From: Bryobacterales bacterium
Lineage (GTDB): Bacteria; Acidobacteriota; Terriglobia; Bryobacterales; UBA6623
NCBI GenBank assembly: GCA_028819215.1
Contig: JAPPMG010000073.1
Span: forward strand, 38,880-102,879
DNA length: 64,000 nucleotides
Reading direction: 5' to 3'
Part shown: in pieces, positions 27,847 through 37,973 of the stretch
Layout of the letters: the number at the start of each line of letters is the position of its first letter
Numbering within the stretch: position 1 is the stretch's first letter
The notes under the pieces: generated by a model
The model's database searches: none
What the model saw: only the letters and a program-made list of their open reading frames with translations
What the model was told of the DNA's origin: nothing
Translations under genes and position numbers: made by a program

Positions 27847-29673
27847 CTACCAAGCCAGGGCGTACGACTTGTCGCGGCGCGGCCCTGCTGCCCCGTAAAG
27901 CACGCCCCGGCGTCGGTCCAGCATCAGCGCCGTGGCGTCGCCGATGGACCATGGCCCGGCGTCGAGAACAGTGTGCCCCATAGCAGCGAGAGCATCCACT
28001 GTGGACTGCGCCATGCGCGACTCGACACGCATGACGCCGGGCTGGGGCTGGCGGGGAAAAAACGAGGGTGGGAAATCGAGGATCTGGATCAGGGGGGCGT
28101 CCAGCGCCGCCTGGATGTCCATTCCGAATTCCAGCACGTTGAGGAGGAACTGCAGATTGACCTGGTCCTGGGCGTCACCGCCCGGCGTGCCCCAGGCCAT
28201 GAAAGGTTGGCCGTCCTTCATCGCCAGGGTGGGCGTGAGCGTGGTGCGCGGGCGCTTGCCCGGCTGCAGACTGTTCGCCTGTTCCTCGGACAAGACGAAG
28301 CTCTGGCCGCGTGTGCCGAGTACGAAGCCGAGGCCCTCGATGATCGGCGAGGTCGTAAACCAGCCGCCGCTGGGCGTCGCCGAGAACACGTTGCCTTCCG
28401 CATCGGCCACGCGAGTGCCAGTCGTGCCCGGGGGGTCGGGCCGAAACGGGACGGAGTCCGGCACGGCGGCGTGCGCGAGTTGCTCGTTGTGGAACGGGTA
28501 CGGATTGCCCGGCTGCAGCTTGAGGGAAGGCGATTCCAAGTCAATCAGCTTGCGCCGATGCGCGGCGTACTCCTTCGAGAGCAGGCCGTGTTCGGGGACT
28601 CCGACGAAGTCAGGATCGGCGTAGTACCACTCGCGATCGGCGAAGGCCAGCTTCATGGCTTCCGCCAGCAAGTGCAGGTACGGTGCGCTATTGTGCCCCA
28701 GCGAGCGCAGGTCATAGGCTTCCAGCAGGTTCAGCGTCTGAAGCAGGACGGGTCCCTGGGACCAGAAGCCTACCTTGTATACGTCCACGCCTCGGTACGA
28801 GGTGCGGGCGGGCTCTTCAATGACCGGGCGGAACGCCACGAAATCGTCGATCTCTAGGAGGCCGGAAGACGTGAAGCCGTTGGCGTCGGTACACCGAAAG
28901 TCCTTCTGGAACTGAACGATTTCCGCAGCGAGTTCGCCGCTATAGAACAGGTCGTGGGCGGCCTGCAGGCCGGCATCCCGGCCAGCGCCCGACGCCCGCT
29001 GCTCGGCTTCGACCAGCCGCCGAAGCGTCCGGGCCAGATCCTTCTGCACCAGCAGGTCCCCGACGCTGGGCAGTTCCCCGCCCGGGAGAAAAATCCGCGC
29101 GGAGGTCGGCCACTCGGCGCGCATGCGGCCCTGGACCCTGCGCAGGTTGTCCAAGTAGCTCGGAAATACCGCGAACCCCTCGTCTGCGAGACGAATCGCC
29201 GGGGCCAGCACCTCACCCAAGCTCATCGTGCCGAATTCTCGCAGCGCAGCGATGAGCGAGCCCACGACGGCTGGCACCGGTGCGGGCAGGAAGCAATCCC
29301 CGGGGATGGCCGCGATGCCGTTGGCGCGGAACCATTCCAGCGTCGCCTTGCGAGGTGCCTGGCCCTGCCCGTTCACGGCTACTACGCGGCCATCGGCGGC
29401 GTTGTGGATCAGGATCGGAACCTCCCCGCCAAGTCCGAAGCGGTCGAATTCCGTGACCGCCTGCGCGAAGACGGTGGCGACTCCCGCATCGACGGCGTTG
29501 CCGCCGGCCTTGAGCATGTCGAGGCCGGCATCGCTGGCTTGGTGATGCCCCGAGACGACGACGCCTCGGGTCCCCATGACATACGGTCGGGTGCCGGCGG
29601 CGATGGCCACGGTCGAGACCAGCATAGCCAAGCCGATCTTCAGGGGTGTCTGGAGCAAAATCGGGTGCTTCAT
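27847..29673 (-). CDS. Gamma-glutamyltransferase family protein
   Basis: An N-terminal nucleophile hydrolase of 608 aa with a signal peptide (MKHPILLQTPLKIGLAMLVS, to about residue 28). The precursor would cleave itself before the Thr of PGTTGTRVADAEGNVFSATPS (about residues 410-430), which becomes the N-terminus of the small subunit. In well-studied GGTs the site is T-T-H-x-S; here Gly replaces His, as in several GGT-like proteins. Other marks are GGNAVDAGVA, GLGGEVPILIH and ALDAPLIQI. It hydrolyses or transfers gamma-glutamyl groups in the periplasm; glutathione as substrate is unproven. It is divergent from the giant TPR gene. Confidence 0.88.
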   Translation of the reverse strand: MKHPILLQTPLKIGLAMLVSTVAIAAGTRPYVMGTRGVVVSGHHQASDAGLDMLKAGGNAVDAGVATVFAQAVTEFDRFGLGGEVPILIHNAADGRVVAVNGQGQAPRKATLEWFRANGIAAIPGDCFLPAPVPAVVGSLIAALREFGTMSLGEVLAPAIRLADEGFAVFPSYLDNLRRVQGRMRAEWPTSARIFLPGGELPSVGDLLVQKDLARTLRRLVEAEQRASGAGRDAGLQAAHDLFYSGELAAEIVQFQKDFRCTDANGFTSSGLLEIDDFVAFRPVIEEPARTSYRGVDVYKVGFWSQGPVLLQTLNLLEAYDLRSLGHNSAPYLHLLAEAMKLAFADREWYYADPDFVGVPEHGLLSKEYAAHRRKLIDLESPSLKLQPGNPYPFHNEQLAHAAVPDSVPFRPDPPGTTGTRVADAEGNVFSATPSGGWFTTSPIIEGLGFVLGTRGQSFVLSEEQANSLQPGKRPRTTLTPTLAMKDGQPFMAWGTPGGDAQDQVNLQFLLNVLEFGMDIQAALDAPLIQILDFPPSFFPRQPQPGVMRVESRMAQSTVDALAAMGHTVLDAGPWSIGDATALMLDRRRGVLYGAAGPRRDKSYALAW

Positions 29674-29689
29674 CTTGTACTTCCAGCGT

Positions 29690-29720
29690 ATTGTAGACGC
29701 AGCACTAGCGGCGCGCTCAA
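29690..29720 (-). promoter_or_regulatory. Candidate promoter of the GGT gene
   Basis: On the minus strand, TTGAGC (29715-29720), 19 nt, then TACAAT (29690-29695). The leader of about 10 nt carries GGAAG 6 nt before ATG 29673. The spacing is long but the -10 is good. Confidence 0.45.
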
Positions 29721-30218
29721 ACTGGCCGCGTACCGTCGGCACGTCACGATTGAGCGCGGCGGCCGCAGCTTCTGGCGCGCATGCAGCAGTCGCGGAGCCG
29801 TCACCCTAGCCCGACCAAGGGGCTTACGGAAACCCGCCATCATGAGATCTGGTCGAACGGGTTTCGGGCAAACTCCAGCTGCCCGTCCGCAGGGCCATCG
29901 AATCCAGCGTGCGGCCGAATCGCTGCGAACAGACCTGGACGGGCGAAGTCTGGCCTTGGCTGCGAGGGCTTCCTCGTAGCGCCCCCCTTCCGGCCGTCCT
30001 TGCTGCTGGTCGGCCTCGGGGTTCCGCAGCCCGCGGTACAGACAGCTCAGCTCGATTCTCGTACTGACCACGAGCCAATCTTCCGCTAGCACTGCATCGT
30101 TCTCTGACCCGCGAGTGCGGTTTTGCCGAAACCGTGCACGTGGGTTGGCACCGCCCGTTAGGGCAGCCGTCTCCGCGGCCGGATTCGGGCGCAGCCTGAG
30201 CGACCCGAAGGTGAGGTG

Positions 30219-30248
30219 TTGAACCGCGGCCACGGGCTGCGTTAAGCT
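30219..30248 (+). promoter_or_regulatory. Candidate promoter of the giant TPR gene
   Basis: TTGAAC (30219-30224), 18 nt, TAAGCT (30243-30248). The box ends 8 nt before ATG 30256, which predicts a leaderless message and supports this start over the internal GTG at 30346. Confidence 0.45.
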
Positions 30249-30255
30249 GCCACCG

Positions 30256-33200
30256 ATGCATTGTCCGGCCACTTCGCGGCCAGCGGAGAGGGGACGGTCC
30301 GCATCCCGCCAGGTATCGCGCACGGATCGCGCGTCCGAGGTCACGGTGTCGGCACAAGCTGTTTGCAGGGTCACGTGGCCAGTGGTCCTAGCACTCGCCC
30401 TGCTTTCGCCAACGCTGCCGGGACACCCGATCTTGCTCGAACTCGAGCCCGCCACCGAAGACGAGCCCGCTGAGGCAGACTCCGCCAGCGAAGCAGCCGC
30501 CGCGCCCCCGCAGGCCGCGCGGCGTCCCCTGTTCACAGTCGACACACTTGCGGGAACACGGACCGTCGAGGGTTTCGAGGTGGTACCGAACAGCCAGGTC
30601 GTCGGCCTCTTGCTGGCCGATACGCTGCTCGGCTCCGACTGGAAGCGCGTCGAGACGGAACTCGTGGCCCTGCGTCAGGGACTGGGCAGCAGAACCCGCC
30701 TCAAGATTGTGACAGCTATCGGACCGGAACTGCGGCTGAGCGGTCCATTTCAAAACGCTGAGCAGTTGCGGGCCGAAATCCGATCAGTTCAAACACAGCT
30801 CTCCAAGCCCGAGCCGGAGGCTTCGTCAGAGACCTCAGCCGAATCCAGGGTCGCCACTGAGGGGTCTGCACCTGCGGACCTGTCCGAACCCGCTCACGAC
30901 GGGAGCGAAGTCTCAATCGCGGACCTTGTCGGGAAGATGGAGGAGATTCAAGAGGCGCACGCGCAGCAATATCGCCAAATCGGCCAAGCCGCTGCCCTGC
31001 TCGAGTGTGACTGGCCCACGGCCCTCGCGTTCGGGCGGCTGTCCAGTCTTGAGTCCGACCTCGTGTTGCCTTCGGCCGCTTATTTGGCAGAGCGCCTGCG
31101 TGCCCAGCGCGTGCGCTTCAGTCTCATACCGCTCGACGGCAGCGCGCCATTGGCCGTGGATTGGCTGAGCTTCATCACGGGTGGCACCATTACGAGCGAC
31201 GTTGCGGGCTTCCTACAGCACTTAGACCAAGAGACTCGCTTCGTCGAAGTCGAGTGGCCGACCCCGCTGCCAGAAGGCGGATTCCACCTCTACCAGACCG
31301 ATGTCCGCCACGAGGAGACTGGAGCCGTCTGGACCGTGCCCGACGCAGCAGTGGCTCACGGATGGGTAGTCCCCGAGCCACTCGCGCTGAAGGGGTTCCG
31401 GGAGAGGGTGGCCGCACTGCAGAAAGCAATCGGATCCGCCTCGGCTGACGAGTCGTGGATACGCTCCGAACTCGAATCGCTAGCGGCCACGAACCCCTCC
31501 GACGAAGGCCTGTTGCGCGCAAGCATCCGGTTCCACGAGTCCAAGCAGGCGTGGCGCGCCGCGGCTGACGGGCTCCGCCGCTTCTCACTCATCAAGCCAA
31601 CGGACGCCTCGGTCTTCTCCAATCTCGGCACGACCTTAGTCAGGATCGAAGAGTGGGACGAGGCGGAAGCGGCGTTCCAGAGGCTCATGGTGCTGGAGCC
31701 GGCGAAGCCGTCTGTGAGCGAGGCACTGGGTCGAGTCTATGCCCGCAAGGGCGACGTTCAGCAAGCCATGGGGCTGTTCGACGCGAGCTTGCGCTTGGAC
31801 CCCGCCAACCAAGCGCTTTGGTTTTACGTGGCAGACACGGCGAAGCAGATCGGAGATTCGGAGCGGCGGCGGCAGGCTCTCATCCAAGGGATCGCCCTTC
31901 CAAGGGCTCCCCATGAGCGGCGAGCCGAGCTCATTCGCGTCCACCTCGACTCCGGAAACACAAGCGCGGCAACGGAACAGATCGAGACTGGAGCCGAGGC
32001 TGCGGCCAACGATCCGTCGTTCCTTCCCGTCTACGCCAAATTCTCGGAGGAGGTGGGCCACAGCGAGCGGGCACTGGAGCTATGGAGACAGACCAGAGAG
32101 ACCGATCCGCTCTCAGCAGCCGCCTATGCGGAGCCCGCCAGAATTCATTTCGAAAAGGGAGAGTTCGCTCGATCGCAAGCGCTTGCCGAGGCGGGTGCTC
32201 TGAGATTTCCTCTTTCTGTCAACCTGCACTTGACGCTCGCCGAGTCCCTCGAAAGGCTCGAGCGGTTCTACGATCTGCGCAGCGCCCTGCGATACGCTGC
32301 CGAAGCCGTTCCGGCGGACCTACGGGTGCTCCAGTACAGAGCTCGCATCGAAGATACCTTCGGGGACGGGGCTCCGGCAGCCTACCGTGCGCTTGCAGGG
32401 CGCCTAGCCGAGGAATCACAACCCGAGACGCTTCGGACCGTCTTGCGCCGAGGGCTCGAGGTTGCACTGCGGCACAGCGATTTCGACCAGGCCCGCTGGT
32501 TTGCCAACCAAGCGGAACACGTGGACGCGGCCGAGGCCGGTCTTGTTCCCGAGGTCACGCAGGATGGTGCCGAAGAAGTGAGAGTGCTAGGCGGGCTGCG
32601 GGCCCTGGCGTACCTTGCGGGCGCGAACACCCCCAAGTCCGCGAAGGCGTTCTTCCAGGAATACTGTCGGCCAATCGTGTTCGCGTCGAAAAGAAGCAAG
32701 CAAGTCTACGAGGAGTACTCCAAGCTGCTCTACCTGTACTTCGAGACGGTGCGATCATTGAGCGCCCTCCGCGACGACTTCGATGACGATGCCTTCTCTA
32801 TCACGCTTGCCATGCACAGCGGCAAGGCTCGCGAAAGGACCCGCAATGTGCTGGGCATGCTGGGCTGGCGAGTGCGGGGCTCGCAGAAACGCGGCTTCAC
32901 CCTGCAACCCATTGAGAGCGAGACCGGCGCGGAACGCCAAGAGATCGGTTCGGCTCTGGAGATCGACGAGATCGCGATACAAGACGCGCTGCTTGCGAAG
33001 CAGGACTATGACTTGCGGATCAAGGTGGAGACCGCACCGATGGTTCTCGGGGAAACAGCTTGGAAGGAGGCGCTCTACAAGGGGCGAGACTTTGCGGGTG
33101 GGTTCATGGAGGCCGTCGTGCGGGATTCCCGCATCGGAGAGGCCTACATCGGTCTCAGCCCGCTGCAGCCGAGCGCAAGGGAAGCGCTGATTGAAAACGT

Positions 33201-35526
33201 CGGCCTGAGGCAACTCGTCAACCGCTTCTCCGGTGTGCTGCTCATGCACGGCTCCGCGCTGGCGTTCGAGCAAGGGCAGGCGCTGGTTCCGGGCGGCGCG
33301 GAAGCGGCCAGCATTTGGACCGGCCTTGTCGGGGCACGGCCCAGCGAACCGCACAGGTTCTTCCCGCGGCTGCTGCGCAAGGAAGAGGGTCGGCTGTTGG
33401 GCTACTTCTCGGCTCTCGGGCAACTCGACGCGGCCCGCCAGCGGTTCTTCACGCAAAGCGCGGCCCGGACCAAGCAGTTCTTCGCGTTGTACAAGTCGTC
33501 GCCGGAATTCAAAGAGGGAGGGCGGGCCAAGGTGCGGGAGAGCCCGTTCCTAGAATTGCTGCGCGAGCTGCCGCTCGACGCGGAAGGAAGCGTGGTCTTT
33601 CCCGGCGGCGCGGAAGTCTGGATGGTAGCGAGAGGCCAAGCAGACGCCGGCAGGCTGGCGCGGAAGCTGCCGCGCAAGGTGGTCCCGGAGGTGGAGGACG
33701 ACATCCTGATTCGCGTGGCAAAGACCAAGTTCCAGACGCCCAACGGCCAGCGGTCACAGGTCGACAAGTTCCTCGCCGCCGCCCGTCTCGACCAGCTCAG
33801 AAGCCAGTCCATGGACGCCGTCACCGCCCTGAACTTCGCCCAGGCCTTCGGGCCGTATGAGCACGTCTTCCCGTATTTCGCCACGCTCACGGGCCTGCAA
33901 TCGACGCACCTGCGCAGCTTCTTGGCCCTAGCTAGCAAGGTCGATTCCTTGGAGCCGATCCGGCGAAACCACCTGCTAGCGCTGTTCCACGCATTCTCCG
34001 AGATCCTTTGTATCGGGCAGTTGGAGGGGCGCCTGTCTGAAGAGCGCGCCGCAGAACTGTTCGGCGCGATGTGCTTGCGACTCTCCAGCGGAAAGGGCGC
34101 GACAGGCCAGGCGGAGGCTGCGCTGGCGATGTTGGAGTCGATTCTCGAAGGAGTCGAGGGCGCGGACACTGGCGATGACATCGACCAACGCATGCGGACG
34201 CTGCTTGGACTGGACGGGTTGGAACTGCGAAGCGAAGAGTTCCAACAGGTGCAGGAGCTGCAAGGCATTCCGTTGCTCGCGACGCTGATGCAACTGCGCG
34301 ACTCCGCGCAGAGCCTAGCAAGCGGAAGCGGAGACTTGAATGCTCACGCGAAATCCTTGGACGAAGCGGCCAGCGAGATCCCAGTTGTCGCGATAGCCAA
34401 AGAAATGGGCTTCGAGGACAAGAAGAAGCGCTTGATGCAGAGCTATTCGGCAGTGGACTTGAAGCAGACGCAGCGGCGCCTGGCACGGGCTGTGGCGCGC
34501 AAGAAGCCACGACAGGGCGAGCTGCGAAGGCTCGGGGTGAGACTGGTGGACGAGATGCTGCCGCAGGTCTGCTTGGCACTGTCGGGAATTGTGTATTCCT
34601 ACTACCTCCGTCCGGACGACCTGCCCGTTTCAGAGGATCCGCTCTTTCTCCGCAAGCACGAATACTACAAGGCCGACGTACAGTTCAACGACGAATACTT
34701 CGAGCTCACGCAACTCGTCGGATTGGGCGAGGACACGGGCACGTACGTCGAGGGCGGGCTGTCCGGGATGGCCGCGGCGGCAGGCCACGTCGCGCGGTTC
34801 GGCCTACGCATCATGGATCCGGACGCCCAGGCGCTAGGCGGTGTTGAGCTGGCGTCGCTGCGAGCCGCTCGTTGGCAGCAACTAGGGGATGCGGATCTGC
34901 GTCGCCTATCGCTGGCAGTGCTGCTGGGCCGCGAGTGGATTGTCGAGGCGGCATCCCACCAAGCAGCCAGAGCCGACCTAGTCCGAGCGGTCCAGGGGCG
35001 CTTGTCCGTGAATCGCGCCCGCCAATTGTTGGCCTCCATCACCGAGCGCGACTGGCCCCGCGTGTGGGACAGCGTGACACGGGCCGACTTGTACCGGCTC
35101 GGCCGGGAACGGTTGGCCGGACCGGCGGAGAGGATCGCGGATTCGCCCGTTGCCACGGCGCTTCTCGCACTCCCCCAGAGTGCCGAGGATTGGAAGCGGC
35201 TCGACGTTCTTGGCTCCGTGCGGCTGACGACCCACGGCTATTCGCGGCCTCGCATCTGGAGCGATGGCCCGTACGAGGACTACGAACGCTACATGTCGGA
35301 CACGCGGATCGCAGAACGAACGGCCGAGCTGAAAATCTATTTGGCGCAGGCTGCCTATAGTATTGGGATGTCCGCCGACAAGCTGGCCCGCAGCGCCGAG
35401 TTCGCCGCCAAGCGAGTTCTGTCGACGGTGCAAATGGGGGACGTGTGGGACTGGCGATCCGTGTTGCAGAACTATGAAGGAACGGCCCGCTTGGCCATCG
35501 AGGACGCGTTCGCGCTGCAGCCATGA
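30256..35526 (+). CDS. Giant secreted TPR protein of unknown function
   Basis: A 1756-aa protein. A hydrophobic export signal lies at about 40-56 (VTWPVVLALALLSP), after a charged N-terminus. If GTG 30346 (with GAGG before it) is the real start, the signal would be normally placed. Residues about 90-170 form a small alpha/beta region. An acidic low-complexity stretch lies at about 175-215. TPR-like helical repeats run from about 390 to 700 (DASVFSNLGTTLVRIEEWDEA, then WDEAEAAFQRLMVLEPAKP and more). The remaining 1000 residues are mostly helical, match no domain I recognise, and have repeated short blocks such as FFPRLLRKEEGRL and HVFPYFATLTGLQ. The gene overlaps the next one (VWFA) as ATGA, so the two products are probably partners. 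Function is unknown. Confidence 0.82.
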   Translation: MHCPATSRPAERGRSASRQVSRTDRASEVTVSAQAVCRVTWPVVLALALLSPTLPGHPILLELEPATEDEPAEADSASEAAAAPPQAARRPLFTVDTLAGTRTVEGFEVVPNSQVVGLLLADTLLGSDWKRVETELVALRQGLGSRTRLKIVTAIGPELRLSGPFQNAEQLRAEIRSVQTQLSKPEPEASSETSAESRVATEGSAPADLSEPAHDGSEVSIADLVGKMEEIQEAHAQQYRQIGQAAALLECDWPTALAFGRLSSLESDLVLPSAAYLAERLRAQRVRFSLIPLDGSAPLAVDWLSFITGGTITSDVAGFLQHLDQETRFVEVEWPTPLPEGGFHLYQTDVRHEETGAVWTVPDAAVAHGWVVPEPLALKGFRERVAALQKAIGSASADESWIRSELESLAATNPSDEGLLRASIRFHESKQAWRAAADGLRRFSLIKPTDASVFSNLGTTLVRIEEWDEAEAAFQRLMVLEPAKPSVSEALGRVYARKGDVQQAMGLFDASLRLDPANQALWFYVADTAKQIGDSERRRQALIQGIALPRAPHERRAELIRVHLDSGNTSAATEQIETGAEAAANDPSFLPVYAKFSEEVGHSERALELWRQTRETDPLSAAAYAEPARIHFEKGEFARSQALAEAGALRFPLSVNLHLTLAESLERLERFYDLRSALRYAAEAVPADLRVLQYRARIEDTFGDGAPAAYRALAGRLAEESQPETLRTVLRRGLEVALRHSDFDQARWFANQAEHVDAAEAGLVPEVTQDGAEEVRVLGGLRALAYLAGANTPKSAKAFFQEYCRPIVFASKRSKQVYEEYSKLLYLYFETVRSLSALRDDFDDDAFSITLAMHSGKARERTRNVLGMLGWRVRGSQKRGFTLQPIESETGAERQEIGSALEIDEIAIQDALLAKQDYDLRIKVETAPMVLGETAWKEALYKGRDFAGGFMEAVVRDSRIGEAYIGLSPLQPSAREALIENVGLRQLVNRFSGVLLMHGSALAFEQGQALVPGGAEAASIWTGLVGARPSEPHRFFPRLLRKEEGRLLGYFSALGQLDAARQRFFTQSAARTKQFFALYKSSPEFKEGGRAKVRESPFLELLRELPLDAEGSVVFPGGAEVWMVARGQADAGRLARKLPRKVVPEVEDDILIRVAKTKFQTPNGQRSQVDKFLAAARLDQLRSQSMDAVTALNFAQAFGPYEHVFPYFATLTGLQSTHLRSFLALASKVDSLEPIRRNHLLALFHAFSEILCIGQLEGRLSEERAAELFGAMCLRLSSGKGATGQAEAALAMLESILEGVEGADTGDDIDQRMRTLLGLDGLELRSEEFQQVQELQGIPLLATLMQLRDSAQSLASGSGDLNAHAKSLDEAASEIPVVAIAKEMGFEDKKKRLMQSYSAVDLKQTQRRLARAVARKKPRQGELRRLGVRLVDEMLPQVCLALSGIVYSYYLRPDDLPVSEDPLFLRKHEYYKADVQFNDEYFELTQLVGLGEDTGTYVEGGLSGMAAAAGHVARFGLRIMDPDAQALGGVELASLRAARWQQLGDADLRRLSLAVLLGREWIVEAASHQAARADLVRAVQGRLSVNRARQLLASITERDWPRVWDSVTRADLYRLGRERLAGPAERIADSPVATALLALPQSAEDWKRLDVLGSVRLTTHGYSRPRIWSDGPYEDYERYMSDTRIAERTAELKIYLAQAAYSIGMSADKLARSAEFAAKRVLSTVQMGDVWDWRSVLQNYEGTARLAIEDAFALQP

Positions 35527-36437
35527 GACGGGCGAGCCGAATTCCGGCCCTGGCGGCCGTGGTCGTTCTGGGCTTGGTCGCGGTGGATTTCGCAGACGCG
35601 CAGGCGCCGCAGCCCGATGTGCGCCGATCAGACCAAGTGTTCAAGGTCGTGACACGCTTGGTCGAGGTGCATGCCACCGTTACCCAAGGCAAGCGCCGCT
35701 ATGTGCGCGGTCTGGCCAAGGAGAACTTTCGGGTCTACGACAACGCAGCTCCGCAAGAGATCTCCGTGTTCGAGTCGGACGAGTCCGGTTTCTCGAGCGC
35801 ACTCTTGCTGGACACCACTGGCAGCATGAAGAAGGCCCTGCCCACCCTCAAGCGCGCCGTGCTGGAATTCATCGACATGCTCAGGCCCGTCGACTCGGTC
35901 GCGGTCTATTCGTTCAGCACGCAATTGGCTCGGCTGCAGTCGTTTACCCGCGACAAGAGCGACGTCAAGCGCGCCGTACTCAAGACGCGGGCCAGCGGGG
36001 CCACGGCCCTGTTTGACTCGGTCTATCGCGTGGCCCAGGATCTGACTGCGGTCGAGGGCAAGAAGGCGCTGTTGGTTTTCACTGACGGAGACGACAACTC
36101 GAGCGTTCTCAACGCCCGCTCGACAATCCGCCGGGCGCGCATGATCGGTATACCGGTCTTCGCGGCCGCCCAAGGGCAGGCGCTAGAGAACAAGGAGCTC
36201 CTCAAGCAGATCCACGAGTTGGCCGAAGCAACCGGCGGACTGGCCTTCGAGATGAAGAAGAGCGACCACGCGCGGCGCATCTTCGGGGAGATCTCGGCCT
36301 CGCTGAGGCACAGCTATCTGCTGGGGTACCGAGCCCCGCAGGCCGAGGCGGCTGGCTGGAGAACGATACGGCTGGAGGTGAGCGGCGTGAAGCGTCCGCG
36401 CATCCGCGCCAAGGGCGGGTATCAGGTGAGCCAGTAG
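35523..36437 (+). CDS. VWFA-related protein, acidobacterial type
   Basis: A 304-aa exported protein with a signal peptide (residues 1-26, AAVVVLGLVAVDFADAQ). The early part (VTRLVEVHATVTQGKRRYVRGLAKENFRVYDNA, cited by its start) is the usual lead-in of the VWFA-related acidobacterial family. The vWA fold follows, with a MIDAS DxSxS-like motif LLLDTTGSMKKALP (Asp-x-Thr-x-Ser form), the later Thr in SGATALFDSVY and Asp in VFTDGDDNSS. The metal site therefore looks complete and the protein may bind a protein ligand through a divalent metal. It is coupled to the giant TPR gene by an ATGA overlap. Confidence 0.9.
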   Translation: MRRASRIPALAAVVVLGLVAVDFADAQAPQPDVRRSDQVFKVVTRLVEVHATVTQGKRRYVRGLAKENFRVYDNAAPQEISVFESDESGFSSALLLDTTGSMKKALPTLKRAVLEFIDMLRPVDSVAVYSFSTQLARLQSFTRDKSDVKRAVLKTRASGATALFDSVYRVAQDLTAVEGKKALLVFTDGDDNSSVLNARSTIRRARMIGIPVFAAAQGQALENKELLKQIHELAEATGGLAFEMKKSDHARRIFGEISASLRHSYLLGYRAPQAEAAGWRTIRLEVSGVKRPRIRAKGGYQVSQ

Positions 36438-36864
36438 GCGGTGGCACAGGCGCGAGAACCTAGTTCCGGCGCAGCAACGAGCCTCTCGCGCCGGCCAGCA
36501 AACCGTCAGGTCCGACCTGCGAGTTGGTGCGGGCCCAGACCGTCGCGATCCATGTGGATGCCCGGCAAGTGCCGACGGCTCCGGCTTGGTCTATCGTGCA
36601 GATGTGAGAATGAGCCCCCTTGCAGACTTGGAAATGCCTCGAAGAGTCTTCGGATTCGAGAGCGCCGAGAGCCGCTAAGCCGCGCATCGCAGACACCAGC
36701 GATCGCCAAGTCGAGCTGTCGCTTCCGTTCCTGAGCTAGCTCCTCTTGGGGAGGAGCAGCCTCGCGCGGGGCGGAGTCAAGCCAGAAGGAGTTGCCAATC
36801 AACCTAGGTCAACTTACCGCCAGCAATACCATCTGAAGGTCCGCTAATGACGGACCCATCGAGT
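36438..36864. other. Intergenic, 427 nt, with one hairpin
   Basis: No supported gene. The only structure noted is a perfect 7-bp hairpin, GCTCCTC-TTGGG-GAGGAGC, at 36739-36757. It has no T-run, so it is a weak terminator candidate between the convergent VWFA and Sel1 genes. Confidence 0.4.
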
Positions 36865-37920
36865 CTATTTGCCGGACATCCGCTCTTCCAGGACTGCGTG
36901 CATCAAGCGTGCTTGGTCGTGCCCTTGGGCGGCCGCCCGGCTTGCCCAATCGCGGGCGGCAGATAGGTCCTTGCCGACCCCCTTGCCTTCCCGATACTTC
37001 GCAGCCATAGCAAACTGAGCCTCCGCCAAGCCTTGCTCGGCGGCGCGGCGGTGCCACTTCACCGACTCCTCGTCGTTCTGATCTACACCGTCCCCGTTGC
37101 CATACATGACAGCCAGATTGTGCTGGGCCTTGGCATGGCCCTTGGCAGCGGCGAACGTGTACCAATTCAGCGCCCGCTCGTAGTCTGTGGGCACTCCGTC
37201 CCCCGTGGCAAACTTGAGGGCAAGATTGTAGTAGGCCATTACGCTGCCCTGCTTGGCAGCTTCGGTATACCACCTGACCGCTTGCGCATGGTTCTGGAGG
37301 ACACCCGAACCCAAAGAGTACAGCCGAGCGACATTCACTTGGGCTAGGGCCGACCCACCGCGTGCGGCCATCAAGTACCACTTCGCCGCTCTGCCGTTAT
37401 CCTCAGGCACCCCCTCGCCAAGGTCATACATAAGGGCGAGATTAGCTTGAGCCATCACCAGGCCCTTTTCCGCGGCGAGTTCGTACCACTTGACAGCCAG
37501 AGCATCGTCTTCCGCAACGAGTTCCCCTGTAGAGAAGTAGAAGCCCAAGTTGTATTGGGCTTCGGCAGATCCCTTCCTAGCAGCCCGATACAGCGCCTTG
37601 ATTGCCTTCGGGGAACCCTTTGGGGGCTTTCCAAGCGCCTTCGCAGCTGCTTCGGAGCGATTGGCCCTGCCCTGCAACCGCGGCTCTGGTTCGTCCGGGA
37701 AGAGGTCTTCGCCAGCGGGCCATTCGATGCCAATCGACTGGCCGGTCCGATCGCTCGCATCAACGGTCCCCGGCGGAGCGGCAACCGGACCCTGTGCCCA
37801 CAGATGCGCAGCCAGCAATCCCATCCATAGGCCAGCAGCCGGCATCGACCGAATGGACCACTGCCCCGAAGCGCTCACCCAAGCCCGCAGGGTCCTGCCC
37901 GGTTCCGCCACGGTATCCAT
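36865..37920 (-). CDS. Secreted Sel1-repeat (TPR-like) protein
   Basis: A protein of 351 aa from ATG 37920, or 326 aa from ATG 37845. The hydrophobic segment AAGLWMGLLAAHLWAQG is a likely signal. From about residue 108 there are seven tandem Sel1-like repeats of about 36 residues. Each has the pattern A-x-x-x-L-(G/A)-x-x-Y-x-x-G-x-G-V-x-x-D-x-x-x-A-x-x-W-Y/H-x-x-A-A-x-x-G; examples are ANLALMYDLGEGVPEDNG and HNLAVMYGNGDGVDQND. Sel1 repeats scaffold protein-protein contacts, often in the envelope. No enzymatic domain is present. It is convergent with the VWFA gene. Confidence 0.88.
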   Translation of the reverse strand: MDTVAEPGRTLRAWVSASGQWSIRSMPAAGLWMGLLAAHLWAQGPVAAPPGTVDASDRTGQSIGIEWPAGEDLFPDEPEPRLQGRANRSEAAAKALGKPPKGSPKAIKALYRAARKGSAEAQYNLGFYFSTGELVAEDDALAVKWYELAAEKGLVMAQANLALMYDLGEGVPEDNGRAAKWYLMAARGGSALAQVNVARLYSLGSGVLQNHAQAVRWYTEAAKQGSVMAYYNLALKFATGDGVPTDYERALNWYTFAAAKGHAKAQHNLAVMYGNGDGVDQNDEESVKWHRRAAEQGLAEAQFAMAAKYREGKGVGKDLSAARDWASRAAAQGHDQARLMHAVLEERMSGK

Positions 37921-37973
37921 CCTACATCCGGCAACGAGCCGCTGTGCCAAACCGATGTGACCGAGGCCGGCCA

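Larger units (their letters stand above)
29674..30255. other. Divergent intergenic region, 582 nt
   Basis: No supported gene. The long minus-strand frame (29670-30545) overlaps the start of the TPR gene and carries no known motif. The region holds one promoter for each flanking gene at its two ends; nothing else stands out. Confidence 0.5.

Noticed and set aside
29670..30545. Minus-strand ORF of 291 codons across the divergent spacer
   Set aside because: It overlaps both flanking genes and their promoters, and no family features are seen.
36739..36757. Hairpin GCTCCTC-TTGGG-GAGGAGC as a terminator
   Set aside because: No T-run follows, and it is 300 nt from the VWFA stop. It is kept only as a note in the intergenic entry.
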